NCBI GenBank assembly: GCA_937901015.1 | Contig: CALCGQ010000084.1 | Coordinates: forward strand, 1 to 56,638 | Direction of reading: 5' to 3' | From: an uncultured Bacteroidota bacterium | Lineage (GTDB): Bacteria; Bacteroidota; Bacteroidia; Bacteroidales; F082 | Length of the DNA: 56,638 nucleotides | In this document: one piece after another, positions 42,832 to 53,200 of the stretch | How the letters are laid out: every line of letters begins with the position of its first letter | Position numbering within the stretch: the first letter of the stretch is position 1 | Position numbers and translations under genes: made by a program | The notes under the pieces: model-generated | Told to the model about the DNA's origin: nothing | Databases searched by the model: none | The model's input: only the letters and a program-made list of their open reading frames with translations

Positions 42832-44595
42832 ATGGAGATAACACGGATTTTTGAATTGCTCGATCGTTATAAGAAAAGTTTTAAGCCCAAGGATGATGTA
42901 CTGGCAGGTAAAGAAAATGGAGAATGGGTATTACACGATTTAGATAAGTACCAAAAAACGGCAACCCATATTAGCTATGCTCTGCTGAAACTTGGGGTTA
43001 AAAAAGGTGATAAAATTGCTACAATTTCCAATAATCGACCAGAGTGGAATTTTGTTGATATGGGTATAATGCAGGTGGGTGCTATTCATGTTCCCATTTA
43101 TCCAACAATAAGTGCCGACGATTATCAGTATATACTTAAACACGCCAATGTAAAATATGTGTTTGTTTCTGGTAAGGAGATAATTCGTAAGATTGGTCAT
43201 ATTCTTGAATCCACTGAGAATATTAAAAGTGTTTTTACTTTTTCAGATGTTGAAGGTTATAAACACTTCAATGAAATTGTTAAACTTGGTGAAGCCAATG
43301 AAAATCCGGTTGAAGTTGACAATATTAAATCAACAATTAGTGAGGATGATGTAGCTACATTAATTTACACATCTGGTACCACAGGATTTCCAAAAGGAGT
43401 AATGCTCTCACATAAAAATATCCTCAGTAATGTAACAGCATGCTTTGATATTTTTCCGGTAGATGAAACATCGAGAGGCCTTAGTTACCTTCCCTTATGC
43501 CATGTGTACGAGAGAATGGTTAATTATGTGTTACAATACAAAGGTGTTTCCATTTATTATGCCGAAAGCATGGCCACAATAGTTGATAATATTCAGGAAA
43601 TAAAGCCGCATATTATGACAACTGTACCTCGCCTGCTTGAGAAAGTCTATGACAAAATAATGGCAAAGGGCAGAAAACTAAGTGGTCTTCAAAAGCAAAT
43701 TTTCTTTTGGGCGGTTAATCTTGGACTAGGATATCAATTCGACAGACCAAACAGATTACTCTATAATGCACAATTAAAAATTGCCAACAAACTGGTATTT
43801 AGCAAGTGGAGAGAAGCATTTGGTGGTAATATGAGAGCCATAGTTTCTGGTGGTGCAGCACTACAACCAAGATTAGCTCAAGTGTATAATGCGGCTCAAA
43901 TACCGGTTATTGAAGGATATGGAATGACAGAATCATCACCTGTGATAGCTGTTAACACCTTTGAGCCAGGACAAAGAAAAATTGGGACAGTTGGTCCTCC
44001 TTTGAAGAATGTAATTGTAAACATTTCGGATGCAGGAGAAATCATGGTTCAGGGACCAAATGTAATGAAAGGCTATTATCATGATGATGAAATGACCAGT
44101 CAAACAATTATTGATGGATGGCTTCATACTGGTGATGTTGGAATAATTGATGAAGACGGAATGGTGAAAATCACTGGTAGGGTAAAAGAGATTTTCAAAA
44201 CATCGATGGGTAAATATATAAGTCCGGTATTAATTGAGAATAAAATTAAGGAGTCCCCATTTTTTGATCAAATTATTGTACTTGGTGAAAATCAAAAATT
44301 TGCGGCAGCACTTATAGTTCCTGATTTTGAACACCTTGCATCATGGTGTAAAATTAAGGACATTGAATATACCACAAATGAGGAAATGATTGCCAGCAAG
44401 GTTATTAAGGATAGATTTAAGAAAGAAATAGACTGTTTTAATAAGCAATTTGGGGATACTGAAAAGATCAAAAAGTTTGAGCTAATTGATCATGAGTGGA
44501 CAATAGACTCAGGAGAGATAACAGCTAACCTTAAGCTTAAGAGAAGCTTAATTATGAAAAAGTACAACGCTAAAATCGATAGACTTTTTGGATAG
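42832..44595 (+). CDS. Long-chain acyl-CoA synthetase (AMP-forming)
   Basis: 587 residues. AMP-binding motif YTSGTTGFPKGVMLSH near 178-193, then VIEGYGMTESSPV and GWLHTGDVGIIDEDG, and the C-terminal lysine region. Long-chain form because of length and LNYVLQYKG-like linker (VNYVLQYKG). It activates fatty acids to acyl-CoA at the inner membrane face. Convergent with holA; the stops are 8 bases apart. Confidence 0.92.
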   Translation: MEITRIFELLDRYKKSFKPKDDVLAGKENGEWVLHDLDKYQKTATHISYALLKLGVKKGDKIATISNNRPEWNFVDMGIMQVGAIHVPIYPTISADDYQYILKHANVKYVFVSGKEIIRKIGHILESTENIKSVFTFSDVEGYKHFNEIVKLGEANENPVEVDNIKSTISEDDVATLIYTSGTTGFPKGVMLSHKNILSNVTACFDIFPVDETSRGLSYLPLCHVYERMVNYVLQYKGVSIYYAESMATIVDNIQEIKPHIMTTVPRLLEKVYDKIMAKGRKLSGLQKQIFFWAVNLGLGYQFDRPNRLLYNAQLKIANKLVFSKWREAFGGNMRAIVSGGAALQPRLAQVYNAAQIPVIEGYGMTESSPVIAVNTFEPGQRKIGTVGPPLKNVIVNISDAGEIMVQGPNVMKGYYHDDEMTSQTIIDGWLHTGDVGIIDEDGMVKITGRVKEIFKTSMGKYISPVLIENKIKESPFFDQIIVLGENQKFAAALIVPDFEHLASWCKIKDIEYTTNEEMIASKVIKDRFKKEIDCFNKQFGDTEKIKKFELIDHEWTIDSGEITANLKLKRSLIMKKYNAKIDRLFG

Positions 44596-44603
44596 TAATA
44601 TGA

Positions 44604-45611
44604 TTAATTAAGTACTTTAAAAACAAGTTCTTTAAGCTCGCCATAGCTTGAAGCATTTAAGCTTCCAACACCTTTACTTTTAAGGTCAAGTGATCTAATG
44701 TCTGATATTATTTGCTTTATTTTATGTGGAGGAAACATCCTGCCTGCCTTTGTATAATCCTTTACAAAGAAGGGTGCAATCCCAAGCTCAGCAGCTATTT
44801 TATTCTGAGGTTCATTCTTAACCTGATGATACATAAACACCTTCATAAAATAATTGTGTAGCACAACCGATATCATTTGCAGAGGATGACCTTTAGGGTT
44901 TGCCTCGAAATAATCCACAATTCTGAAAGCTTTTAGGGCATCTTTATCTGCCATAGCATTTTGCAACTCAAACAGATTATAATCCTTACTTATTCCAATG
45001 TTATCCTCAATTTCAATCTCAGTGATTTTTGATCCCGGCTTTAGGTTTATTACGAGTTTATCTATCTCATTTATAATTTTACCTAAGTCATTACCAAGAT
45101 ATTCAGACATTAGCATTAGGGCAACCGGAGAAATGGAAAGTTCCCTTGATTTGATTTCCGATTCAATCCATTTTGGGATATTGTAATCCCTTACCTTCTG
45201 AGATTCAAAAACAACAGAGTTTATTTTGGGCGAATTAATCTTTTTGTAAAAAGACTTTCTCTTGTCTATTTTCTTGTGCTTAAATGCAATAATAAGAATG
45301 GTTGTATCTAGCGAATTTTCCAGATATAATTCCAGACCTTCAATTTTGTCAATATATTGAGCCTCTTTAACAATCACTACCTGATAGTTTCCCATCATTG
45401 GATACCTGCGACTTAAATCAATAATTTCTTTAGTTGTTACATCTCGACCATATACTATTGTTTGATTAAAGCCTTTCATGCTTTCATCCAGAATACTTTC
45501 CTCCAATAGATCAACAATCTTATCAATGAAATAGGGTTCCTCCCCCCAAAGAAGGTAAATGGGAGAAAAAATATTGTTTTTTATGTCTCTAATAATATTG
45601 TTATAATCCAA
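44604..45611 (-). CDS. holA: DNA polymerase III delta subunit
   Basis: 335 residues. HolA features are the N-terminal PIYLLWGEEPYFIDKIVDLL, a truncated AAA+ fold without a Walker motif, and LMLMSEYLGNDLGKIINEIDKL in the middle. It loads the beta clamp. The start is a TTG at 45611, only 2 bases after the amn stop; no better start is nearby. Cotranscribed with amn. Confidence 0.93.
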   Translation of the reverse strand: MDYNNIIRDIKNNIFSPIYLLWGEEPYFIDKIVDLLEESILDESMKGFNQTIVYGRDVTTKEIIDLSRRYPMMGNYQVVIVKEAQYIDKIEGLELYLENSLDTTILIIAFKHKKIDKRKSFYKKINSPKINSVVFESQKVRDYNIPKWIESEIKSRELSISPVALMLMSEYLGNDLGKIINEIDKLVINLKPGSKITEIEIEDNIGISKDYNLFELQNAMADKDALKAFRIVDYFEANPKGHPLQMISVVLHNYFMKVFMYHQVKNEPQNKIAAELGIAPFFVKDYTKAGRMFPPHKIKQIISDIRSLDLKSKGVGSLNASSYGELKELVFKVLN

Positions 45612-45613
45612 AA

Positions 45614-46384
45614 CTAAAACTTCAAATGTTTAACTGTAGCCTCATTGTTTATTAGTTGCTTAAGCGATTCTATTCCAATTTTCAAATGATCCTCAACAAA
45701 GTTTTCACTAACTTTTTTGTCGCTCTCAATTGTTTTTATTCCTTCAGGAATCATTGGTTGATCAGTAACAAGTAATAATGCCCCAGTTGGAATTTCATTT
45801 ACAAATCCAACGGTAAAAATAGTTGCTGTCTCCATGTCGATAGCCATGGACCTTGTTGTTTGAAGGTACTTTTTAAACTTAACATCGTGTTCCCAAACCC
45901 TCCTGTTTGTTGTATAAACAGTTCCAGTCCAATAATCTCTTTTAGAATCAATAATTGAGGATGATATTGCTTTTTGAAGGCTAAATGCGGGAAGGGCAGG
46001 CACTCTTTTTGGGAGATAATCATCAGATGTTCCATCACCCCTAATTGCTGCAATGGGTAGTATTAAATCTCCAACCTCATTTTTCTTTTTAAGACCACCA
46101 CATTTTCCAAGAAAAAGAACAGCTTTTGGGTCGATACCACTTAATAAATCCATTATGGTTGCGGCATTTGCACTACCAATACCAAAGTTTATCATTGTAA
46201 TGTAACCCGAAGTTGCACATGGCATTGGTCTGTCTTTACCAATAATTTCCACATCGTTCCAGCTTGCGAATAGCTTGAGGTACTCGCTAAAGTTCGTTAG
46301 AATTATATATTTCCCGAATTTATCCAGTTCCAACCCAGTGTATCTTGGAAGCCAGTTGGATACTATCTCATGCTTATCCTTCAT
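45614..46384 (-). CDS. amn: AMP nucleosidase, short form
   Basis: 256 residues, about half the length of the E. coli enzyme (484), as is usual in Bacteroidota. The phosphorylase-like core shows FGIGSANAATIMDLL, LFLGKCGGL and the substrate motif MAIDMETATIF. It splits AMP into adenine and ribose-5-phosphate. A TAACTTTG box at 46401-46408 (minus) lies 17 bases before the ATG. First gene of an amn-holA operon and divergent from the nuclease-fold gene. Confidence 0.92.
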   Translation of the reverse strand: MKDKHEIVSNWLPRYTGLELDKFGKYIILTNFSEYLKLFASWNDVEIIGKDRPMPCATSGYITMINFGIGSANAATIMDLLSGIDPKAVLFLGKCGGLKKKNEVGDLILPIAAIRGDGTSDDYLPKRVPALPAFSLQKAISSSIIDSKRDYWTGTVYTTNRRVWEHDVKFKKYLQTTRSMAIDMETATIFTVGFVNEIPTGALLLVTDQPMIPEGIKTIESDKKVSENFVEDHLKIGIESLKQLINNEATVKHLKF

Positions 46385-46493
46385 CGTATAAATTTTTAAG
46401 CAAAGTTAATTATTTTGAGGATTTTTAGACTAGTTTTATCCTTCCTAAGGATATAAAATATTAATTAAAATCTCATTAGGATACTCTAATAAT

Positions 46494-46943
46494 ATGAAGC
46501 TAAATTTACCGGAATATGTTTTTAGGACTCGTAAAAACTCGATGGGTAAGATTGAGATTTTTGATGACTATAGAAAGAAATATGTGATAATCACTCCTGA
46601 AGAATGGGTACGGCAAAACTTTATCAAGTATTTAGTTGAAGAGAAGAATTATCCGGCTTCATTGATTGCTATCGAGAAAGGCATTAAGGTAAACAATATG
46701 CAAAAGAGGTTTGATGCTGTTGTATTTGATCGTAAAGGTCAGCCAATTGTTCTTATCGAATTTAAATCAACAGAAGTTGAAATTGATCAAAAAGTAATGG
46801 AACAGATATCGAGATATAACCTGAATCTTAAAGTAAACTATTTGATTGTTAGTAATGGTATTACACATTATTGTTGCCACATAAACCAAAGTAACTCTGT
46901 GATCTCATTTCTGGAATCAATCCCAGATTATAATCAACTATAA
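46494..46943 (+). CDS. HsdR N-terminal-like (PD-(D/E)xK) protein
   Basis: 149 residues. The PD-(D/E)xK nuclease core is visible: RFDAVVFDRKGQPIVLIEFKS gives the D...ExK pattern, after an N-terminal helix PEEWVRQNFIKYLVEEKNYP. It matches the HsdR_N_2 family: stand-alone proteins with the type I restriction nuclease fold. No methylase or specificity genes are nearby, so it is not a restriction system. Very often found next to holA in this phylum, suggesting a DNA-related role; nuclease activity is not shown. Confidence 0.85.
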   Translation: MKLNLPEYVFRTRKNSMGKIEIFDDYRKKYVIITPEEWVRQNFIKYLVEEKNYPASLIAIEKGIKVNNMQKRFDAVVFDRKGQPIVLIEFKSTEVEIDQKVMEQISRYNLNLKVNYLIVSNGITHYCCHINQSNSVISFLESIPDYNQL

Positions 46944-47227
46944 TAAAACAAACCCCATTCTAAAGTATATATAAATGTTGTTTTTATTGATGGTTTGAGT
47001 TAGTTATCGTTGTTTAGAGTTATTATAGATTTACTTATTTTCGAATAAATTAATATGATAATTAATTTCTTTACGTTAAATTAATGTACATTTGCTTAAA
47101 TTTTTTTGGTCATAAAATGAACCAATGGAAGTATGCTTATATCAGATGAATATGGGTATTTTTGATTGGAGATTTTTTAGACTTTATCATTTGGCAACTG
47201 ACTGATTTATAAATAAAATAGATACAG
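46944..47227. other. AT-rich intergenic region with tandem -7 boxes
   Basis: 284 bases with no gene. TACATTTG at 47087-47094 and TATTTTTG at 47157-47164 are candidate -7 boxes for the gene at 47228. Upstream boxes are weak. Confidence 0.45.
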
Positions 47228-47827
47228 ATGAAAAAGACTTTAATCCAACTTGCTTTATTTGTAGTAATAGTAGCTTTGGGATATATGGTATACGATAGTA
47301 TCATGGAGCCTGTTAGATTCAACAAAGAAAAACAACAAAGGGAAAAGGTTGTTATTGAAAGACTAAAGGATATTAGAAGTTCACAGTTTATTTACAAACA
47401 ATTAACTGGTGCTTATGCTAGTGATTTTGATACATTGATTTCATTCTTGAAAATCGCTGAAATTCCTGTTGTGAAAATTATTCCGGATCCAAATGATACA
47501 ACATATACATTAACGATTAATGATACTGTTGGTTACATTAAAGTGGCAGATTCACTATTTGGAAAGCGTAATGGTTTTACTTATAGCATGTTAACGAATA
47601 TACCATTTTCAAACGGAGATCTTTTTGCAATGCAGGCTGATACTATTGAAAGAGGTGGTGTTGAAGTACATGTTTTTGAAGCAAAAGCACCGTTTACCAC
47701 ATTCCTTAAGGGTATGGATGAGCAAACAATTATCAATCTCATCTCTAAGTTTGAAGATATAGAAAGATACCCCGGATTAAGAGTTGGATCATTAGCAGAA
47801 CCATCCACGGATGGTAACTGGGAGTAA
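47228..47827 (+). CDS. Conserved single-pass membrane protein of unknown function
   Basis: 199 residues. One N-terminal membrane segment (residues 5-22), then KEKQQREKVVIERLKDIRSSQFIYKQLTGAYASDFDTLISFL, which resembles the region after the helix in pilin-like proteins, and a soluble domain facing the periplasm. No enzyme motif. In Bacteroidota it commonly precedes the DUF3822 and rsmD genes, as it does here, and could be part of the same unit. Confidence 0.7.
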   Translation: MKKTLIQLALFVVIVALGYMVYDSIMEPVRFNKEKQQREKVVIERLKDIRSSQFIYKQLTGAYASDFDTLISFLKIAEIPVVKIIPDPNDTTYTLTINDTVGYIKVADSLFGKRNGFTYSMLTNIPFSNGDLFAMQADTIERGGVEVHVFEAKAPFTTFLKGMDEQTIINLISKFEDIERYPGLRVGSLAEPSTDGNWE

Positions 47828-47927
47828 TTCTCAGTATTGTTTTTATGGTTATTGGCATAGTATTATTTTTCAGATGAAATAATAGTGATTGCCAATTAAA
47901 CACTTCGGTTTAATAATCAATTAATTG

Positions 47928-48797
47928 ATGGCGTTACAATTAAAACCATACTTTAGTTATTTCGATAAGTCTTTTAAAGAGTCGCAAACACGAAACTATC
48001 AACTGTCGATTCAACTTAGCCTTGAACAACTCATATTTACTGTATATAATCCTGAGAAGAATAAGTTTATTGGTATTGAATCATTTAGGTTTACCGATAT
48101 TGAAAGTATAGATCAATTACCATCTTTTCTGGGAAAAGTTCTAAATAACAGACCTTCATTTGCTTTTCCTTATGAATCCGTATTCCTGCTTTTTCAAAAC
48201 AGATACTCAACTTTGATTCCTCAGCCTCTTTTCAATGAGGAAAATAAAAATCTCTATCTTGGATTTAATCAACCTTTTCAGGAGAACAGTCGTATTGTTT
48301 TTGATTCTTTAAAAAATATTGAAGCTGTTAATGTTTATTATATTCCAAATTTAATAGTTGAAAAGGCTAAGAACTTTTGGCCCAATGTTAATATTCTTCA
48401 TTACTCCACAGGACTAATTGAGAGCCTATCAATAAATTTTAAGAATCAGGTTGACTCAAATACATTATTTGTAAACGTTCGAAAAGATTGCTTTGACATA
48501 GTATACTTTAAGGAAAATAAATTAAACTACTACAACTCATTCGTATTCCATACAAAAGAGGATTTTATATATTTTCTTCTAATAACAATTGATCAACTTG
48601 GTCTTAATCCTGAAGATATTAACCTAATTCTTTCAGGAGAGATTAGCAAAACCGATGAACGATATCAAATGGTTGATCAATACATAAAGAACTATAGTTT
48701 CATTACTAGAAATGATAATTTTGGATATTCATATATCCTTGATGAATTGAAATACCATTGCTATTATTCTCTTTTCAATTCCCTACAATGCGAATAG
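47928..48797 (+). CDS. DUF3822 family protein
   Basis: 289 residues from ATG 47928 (a TTG one codon earlier is open). The DUF3822 pattern is an actin-like ATPase fold resembling FtsA/hexokinase fragments, with segments such as LSIQLSLEQLIFTVYNPEKNKF and NTLFVNVRKDCFDIVYF. The ending overlaps rsmD by 10 bases. Phylum-specific conserved family of unknown function. Confidence 0.85.
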   Translation: MALQLKPYFSYFDKSFKESQTRNYQLSIQLSLEQLIFTVYNPEKNKFIGIESFRFTDIESIDQLPSFLGKVLNNRPSFAFPYESVFLLFQNRYSTLIPQPLFNEENKNLYLGFNQPFQENSRIVFDSLKNIEAVNVYYIPNLIVEKAKNFWPNVNILHYSTGLIESLSINFKNQVDSNTLFVNVRKDCFDIVYFKENKLNYYNSFVFHTKEDFIYFLLITIDQLGLNPEDINLILSGEISKTDERYQMVDQYIKNYSFITRNDNFGYSYILDELKYHCYYSLFNSLQCE

Positions 48798-49327
48798 TAA
48801 GCGGTAAATACAAACGCCGAATTATTTCTCCACCTAAAAATTTGCCGGTTCGCCCAACGACCGATATGGCTAAGGAAAGCTTATTCAATATTATGAGTAA
48901 CCTTCTTGATTTCAATGGAATGGATGTGCTTGATCTATTTGCTGGCACAGGAAATATATCATTTGAGTTTGTTTCACGAGGTTGTGCATCAGTTACATCG
49001 GTAGATCAGGATTTTGGATGTGTGAAATTCATTAAGCAAGTTGCCGAAAAACTTGAAATGAATGAACTCTCTGTTTTGAAACAAGATGTATTCAGGTTTA
49101 TCAACATGTCGAGGAGAACATATGATATTATTTTTGCCGACCCGCCTTATAAACTTGAAAATATATTGGAAATAAGCGATGCTATTTTCGAAAAACAACT
49201 CCTTGTGGATGGTGGATGGTTAATAATTGAACATCCCAAAGAAGCAGACTTCTCATCTAAACAATATTTCAAAGAACATAGGAAATACGGTAGTGTTAAT
49301 TTCAGTTTCTTCCATTTTGTAATCTAA
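48788..49327 (+). CDS. rsmD: 16S rRNA (guanine(966)-N2)-methyltransferase
   Basis: 179 residues from ATG 48788, the start of the conserved MRIVSGKYKRR. The SAM motif is VLDLFAGTGNISFEFVSRG and the catalytic DPPY is at 118-121. It methylates G966 of 16S rRNA on the 30S subunit. An upstream in-frame start (48758) inside DUF3822 adds 10 residues without family support. Confidence 0.93.
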   Translation: MRIVSGKYKRRIISPPKNLPVRPTTDMAKESLFNIMSNLLDFNGMDVLDLFAGTGNISFEFVSRGCASVTSVDQDFGCVKFIKQVAEKLEMNELSVLKQDVFRFINMSRRTYDIIFADPPYKLENILEISDAIFEKQLLVDGGWLIIEHPKEADFSSKQYFKEHRKYGSVNFSFFHFVI

Positions 49328-49343
49328 GTTTAACTTTGTCATC

Positions 49344-49883
49344 ATGATAGTTTATATTGCATTATTGCGAGGTATTAATGTTGGTGGCAAACGAAAAATA
49401 TTGATGGCCGACCTAAGGTTACTGTTTGCTAGTATTGGCTTATCTGATGTTACTACCTATATTCAAAGTGGGAATATCTATTTTAAGTCTTCAATTACAG
49501 AAAAAGAAAAACTGGAGAATATGATAGCAGAGGCAATCAATTCCAAGTATGGTTTTGATGTTCCTGTAATTATAAGAACAGCATCAGAAATAGAGTCTAT
49601 TATATTAAATAATCCATTTATTAAACAAGAGGGTGTTACCATCGATAACTTACACTTAACATTTATAAAGACCTATCCAAACCCTCAATATCTAGACACT
49701 ATTCCTAGTAATAGTTTCCTGCCCGACAAATTTGAAATAATTGGTAATAACATCTATATCTATTGTACTGGAAAGGTTAGTCAATCGAAAATAACAAACA
49801 TAATATTTGAAAAAAAATTTAAGGTAGTTACCTCCACAAGAAACTGGAAAACAGTTATAAAGCTTGGAGAAATGTGTAAGTAA
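49344..49883 (+). CDS. DUF1697 family protein
   Basis: 179 residues. Clear DUF1697 opening (YIALLRGINVGGKRKILMADL, then TYIQSGNIYFKS). Widely distributed in bacteria; function unknown. It follows rsmD after 16 bases and may be read from the same message; TAACTTTG at 49331-49338 just before the ATG is probably fortuitous. Confidence 0.88.
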   Translation: MIVYIALLRGINVGGKRKILMADLRLLFASIGLSDVTTYIQSGNIYFKSSITEKEKLENMIAEAINSKYGFDVPVIIRTASEIESIILNNPFIKQEGVTIDNLHLTFIKTYPNPQYLDTIPSNSFLPDKFEIIGNNIYIYCTGKVSQSKITNIIFEKKFKVVTSTRNWKTVIKLGEMCK

Positions 49884-50231
49884 TATTGTGGTAAAAATAC
49901 AATCTCTGTTTAACCACAAAGTCACACTAAGAATTGCACAAAATATCTCATAGGGATATAATTAATCATTAAAATTACAATTTGTAAATCATACAGGTTC
50001 TTGCTTGATATTGTCACTATACTATATGCTCCCTTTTCAGTGGGTGTTAGGTCTCGGATGACAACAAAGGGCTAGATTCTCGCATTAAATCATTGATTCA
50101 TTCAATCATTATTTCATTAATTACTAAATAACCCACTCCTTAGTTTTTCTTTTTGAATAAATATTACTGTGCATTGCAATAGTTAAAATTATAAATTTGT
50201 TACCCAATGTTTTAATAAGCCCAATTGCAAT
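49884..50231. other. Intergenic region with decayed repeat-like DNA
   Basis: 348 bases. Includes a AACCACAAAGTCACACTAAG stretch of the type that often accompanies horizontally mobile GxxExxY genes in this phylum, and a CATT-rich repeat zone (about 50089-50120). No gene. TAAATTTG at 50192-50199 is a candidate -7 box for the GH38 gene. Confidence 0.4.
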
Positions 50232-53200
50232 ATGAAACAAAAAGTAATCTCATTATTTCTCTTACTAATTTCTGCTACATTGATAGCTCAGGTATCAAGT
50301 TATGAATATTTTCAAGGATATTCCGAGGAGATTTCAGGTAAAAGGTTTGGATATCATTCGCCATTGCCAGAAGTTAATGAATCACTTCTTCTAAGAGGTC
50401 AGGATGATTATAATGCAATTGAATGGTACTCAGAAATAGTACCATCTAATTATTCAAACGAATTCGCCACTTTCATCTGGCCATTTGGAATGGATGTTAG
50501 TTCTACTCCTGTTGATTTTGAACTAAGTATTAATGGAGTTCATTATGTATCTTTCAGTAGTTCTCGAACAAGTGATCTTGGTCCAAAAATAATAGATGGA
50601 GCTAAAGGTTCACAATTAATACTCAATGTGACAATGCTCGATAAGTATGAAGACCAAATGGGGTTTGCAATACTGAAAATACCAACTACTGTTATCAACA
50701 AAGGGAAGCCATCTCACTTTAAGATTTCAACGAAAACCAATAATAATAATGCCTGGTTTATGACATTCAAGTCTTCTGTGGAGAAGAAGATTGATATTTA
50801 TCAGAATAAGGTTGTAGCAAAGAAAGACGGTAAACTATTTCATTCCTTAAGTATAGATTTTGTACATCTTGGTGAAGATGCATTGGCAAAAATTAACATC
50901 GGTGAAAATAATGCAGAGTTATTGTTGACTGCAGGTTACAATAAAGTTGAGATATATGTTCCTAAGGTTATGGATACAACAGAAATTGTAGCCAGTATCC
51001 AGATCGCAAATGAACTTTTTTCAATACCGGCTGTTCTGACTCCGATAAGAGAATGGGAAATATATCTTGTTCAGCATACCCATACCGACATAGGCTATAC
51101 TCGACCTCAAACAGAAATTCTACCTGAACACCTTAGATATATTGACAATGCTCTGGATTTTTGTGATCAAACTGATAACTATCCTGATGATGCCAAGTTC
51201 AGATGGACTTGTGAAACTTCATGGTCAGTTAGAGAATACTTAAATAGTAGACCTAAGAAACAAGTCGACAGACTATTGAAAAGAATTCAAGAAGGGAGAA
51301 TTGAAGCTACTGGAATGTTCCTAAATTTCTCAGAAATAATTGATGAATCTGCTCTAGCAGCTCAAACCAAAACCCTAAGAATGCTAAAAAATAAGGGTAT
51401 TGATGTTACCACTGCAATGCAAAATGATATTAACGGAATAGCATGGTGCATGGTTGATTACTATCACAATACAGATGTTAAATATCTTACCATGGGAATT
51501 CATGCACATCGGGCACGAAAACCATTTAATAAGCCAACTTCTTTTTGGTGGCAATCACCCTCTGGAAATAGGTTGCTTGCCTATCGAAGTGAACATTATC
51601 AACATGGAAACTCATTAAGTTTAACCACAGGACAACAGGATGTACTAAGAAATAATCTTTCAAAATATCTTTCAAGTCTTGAAGAAAGAGAGTATCCCTA
51701 TGATAAAATATCGCTACAGTTTTCGGGCTATATAACTGATAATTCACCTCCATCAACTAAGGCATGTGATATCATAAAAGAATGGAATGAGAAGTACGAA
51801 TGGCCTAAACTGAAAAGTGCTTTGGCAAGAGACTTTATGATATATCTTGATGAATATCATAATAATGACATACCTGTGCAAGAAGTGGCTTGGCCAGATT
51901 GGTGGACAGATGGAGTAGGATCAGCTGCCAACGAAACTAAAATTGTTCGAAATACTCAGACTAAGATGACTGCGATTACAGGAAGTATGGCAATGGCGGT
52001 GGCTCTTGGTATAGATATGCCATCTGATCTAAATTCAGAAGTTGAAGAAGTTTATGACAATCTATTATTTTATGATGAGCACACACATGGAGCCGCTGAG
52101 AGTGTGTCGGACCCTCTTGCTCAAAACACTGTAAACCAATGGGGAATGAAAGCTTCCTATGCTTGGGAAGCTGCGAAGAAATCCCATGCACTTGAAGAAA
52201 AGGTATTAGCTTTTATTGAAGAAGATCTAAACACCTGTGATCAACCTACAATAGCTGTATTTAATACTCTTAACTGGGAAAGAGCCGGGATGATTGAACT
52301 TTTCCTCCTTCATGAAATAATACCCGAAGGAGTTAATTTTACCATAACTGATGTGAATGATAAGGAAATACCGTATCAGAGATATGAGCGACGACAAGAA
52401 GGGTCATATTATGGTTTATGGGTAGAGGATATTCCACCCATGGGATACAAAACATTGAAAATAAATGTAGGGAAAAAGAGTAATATAGAAGACCCTCAGA
52501 TATCTGAATTGCTCGAAAATCAAAATTACAAAATTGATATTGATACTAAAAAAGGAGTTATTGCAAGCATATTTGATAAAGACCTCAACATTGAATTAAT
52601 AGATCAGAATGATACCCTAAGATTGGGACAATTGGTTTATGAGCAACTCGACAACAGGCATGAATTAGAGCGCCTTACATCAGGAACCCGGGATACTATA
52701 TACAAGCCTCTTGGGATGACTAGATCAACATTGAAGAACATTAAAACCATAAGTCATGCTTCTGGAGCCATTTATAATAGCATAGTCCTAAACGGAGAAA
52801 TCCCCATTTGTGCTGATTCGAGAGGCGTAACCATTGAAATAAGGCTATACCACTATCAGAAGAAAATAGAACTCTTATACAGTATGCATAAGTTACCCAT
52901 TGTTGACCCTGAAGGAGTATATGTTTCTTTTCCTTTCAAGTTGAATAATGGTATTCTTGCATTTGAGGCACAAGGAGGAATTGTATATCCTGGTAAAAAT
53001 CAGCTGGGAGGAAGTTCTTCAGATTGGAATACAATACAAAACTTTGCTTCGGTAAGAAATAATAACTCTCAGGTTGTATTTGTAAGTGATGAAATCCCGC
53101 TTGTTCAATTTGGTGATATTAACACCGGAAGATACTATTATCGATTGGAACCCAAAACAAATCATATTTTCTCATGGGTGTTAAATAACTATTGGGTAAC

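Noticed and set aside
46494-46943. Restriction-modification system
   Set aside because: Only the HsdR N-terminal fold is present; no methylase, specificity or helicase genes are near.
49331-49338. TAACTTTG promoter for the DUF1697 gene
   Set aside because: No -33 partner at proper spacing, and the gene is 16 bases after rsmD, so it is likely read through from upstream.
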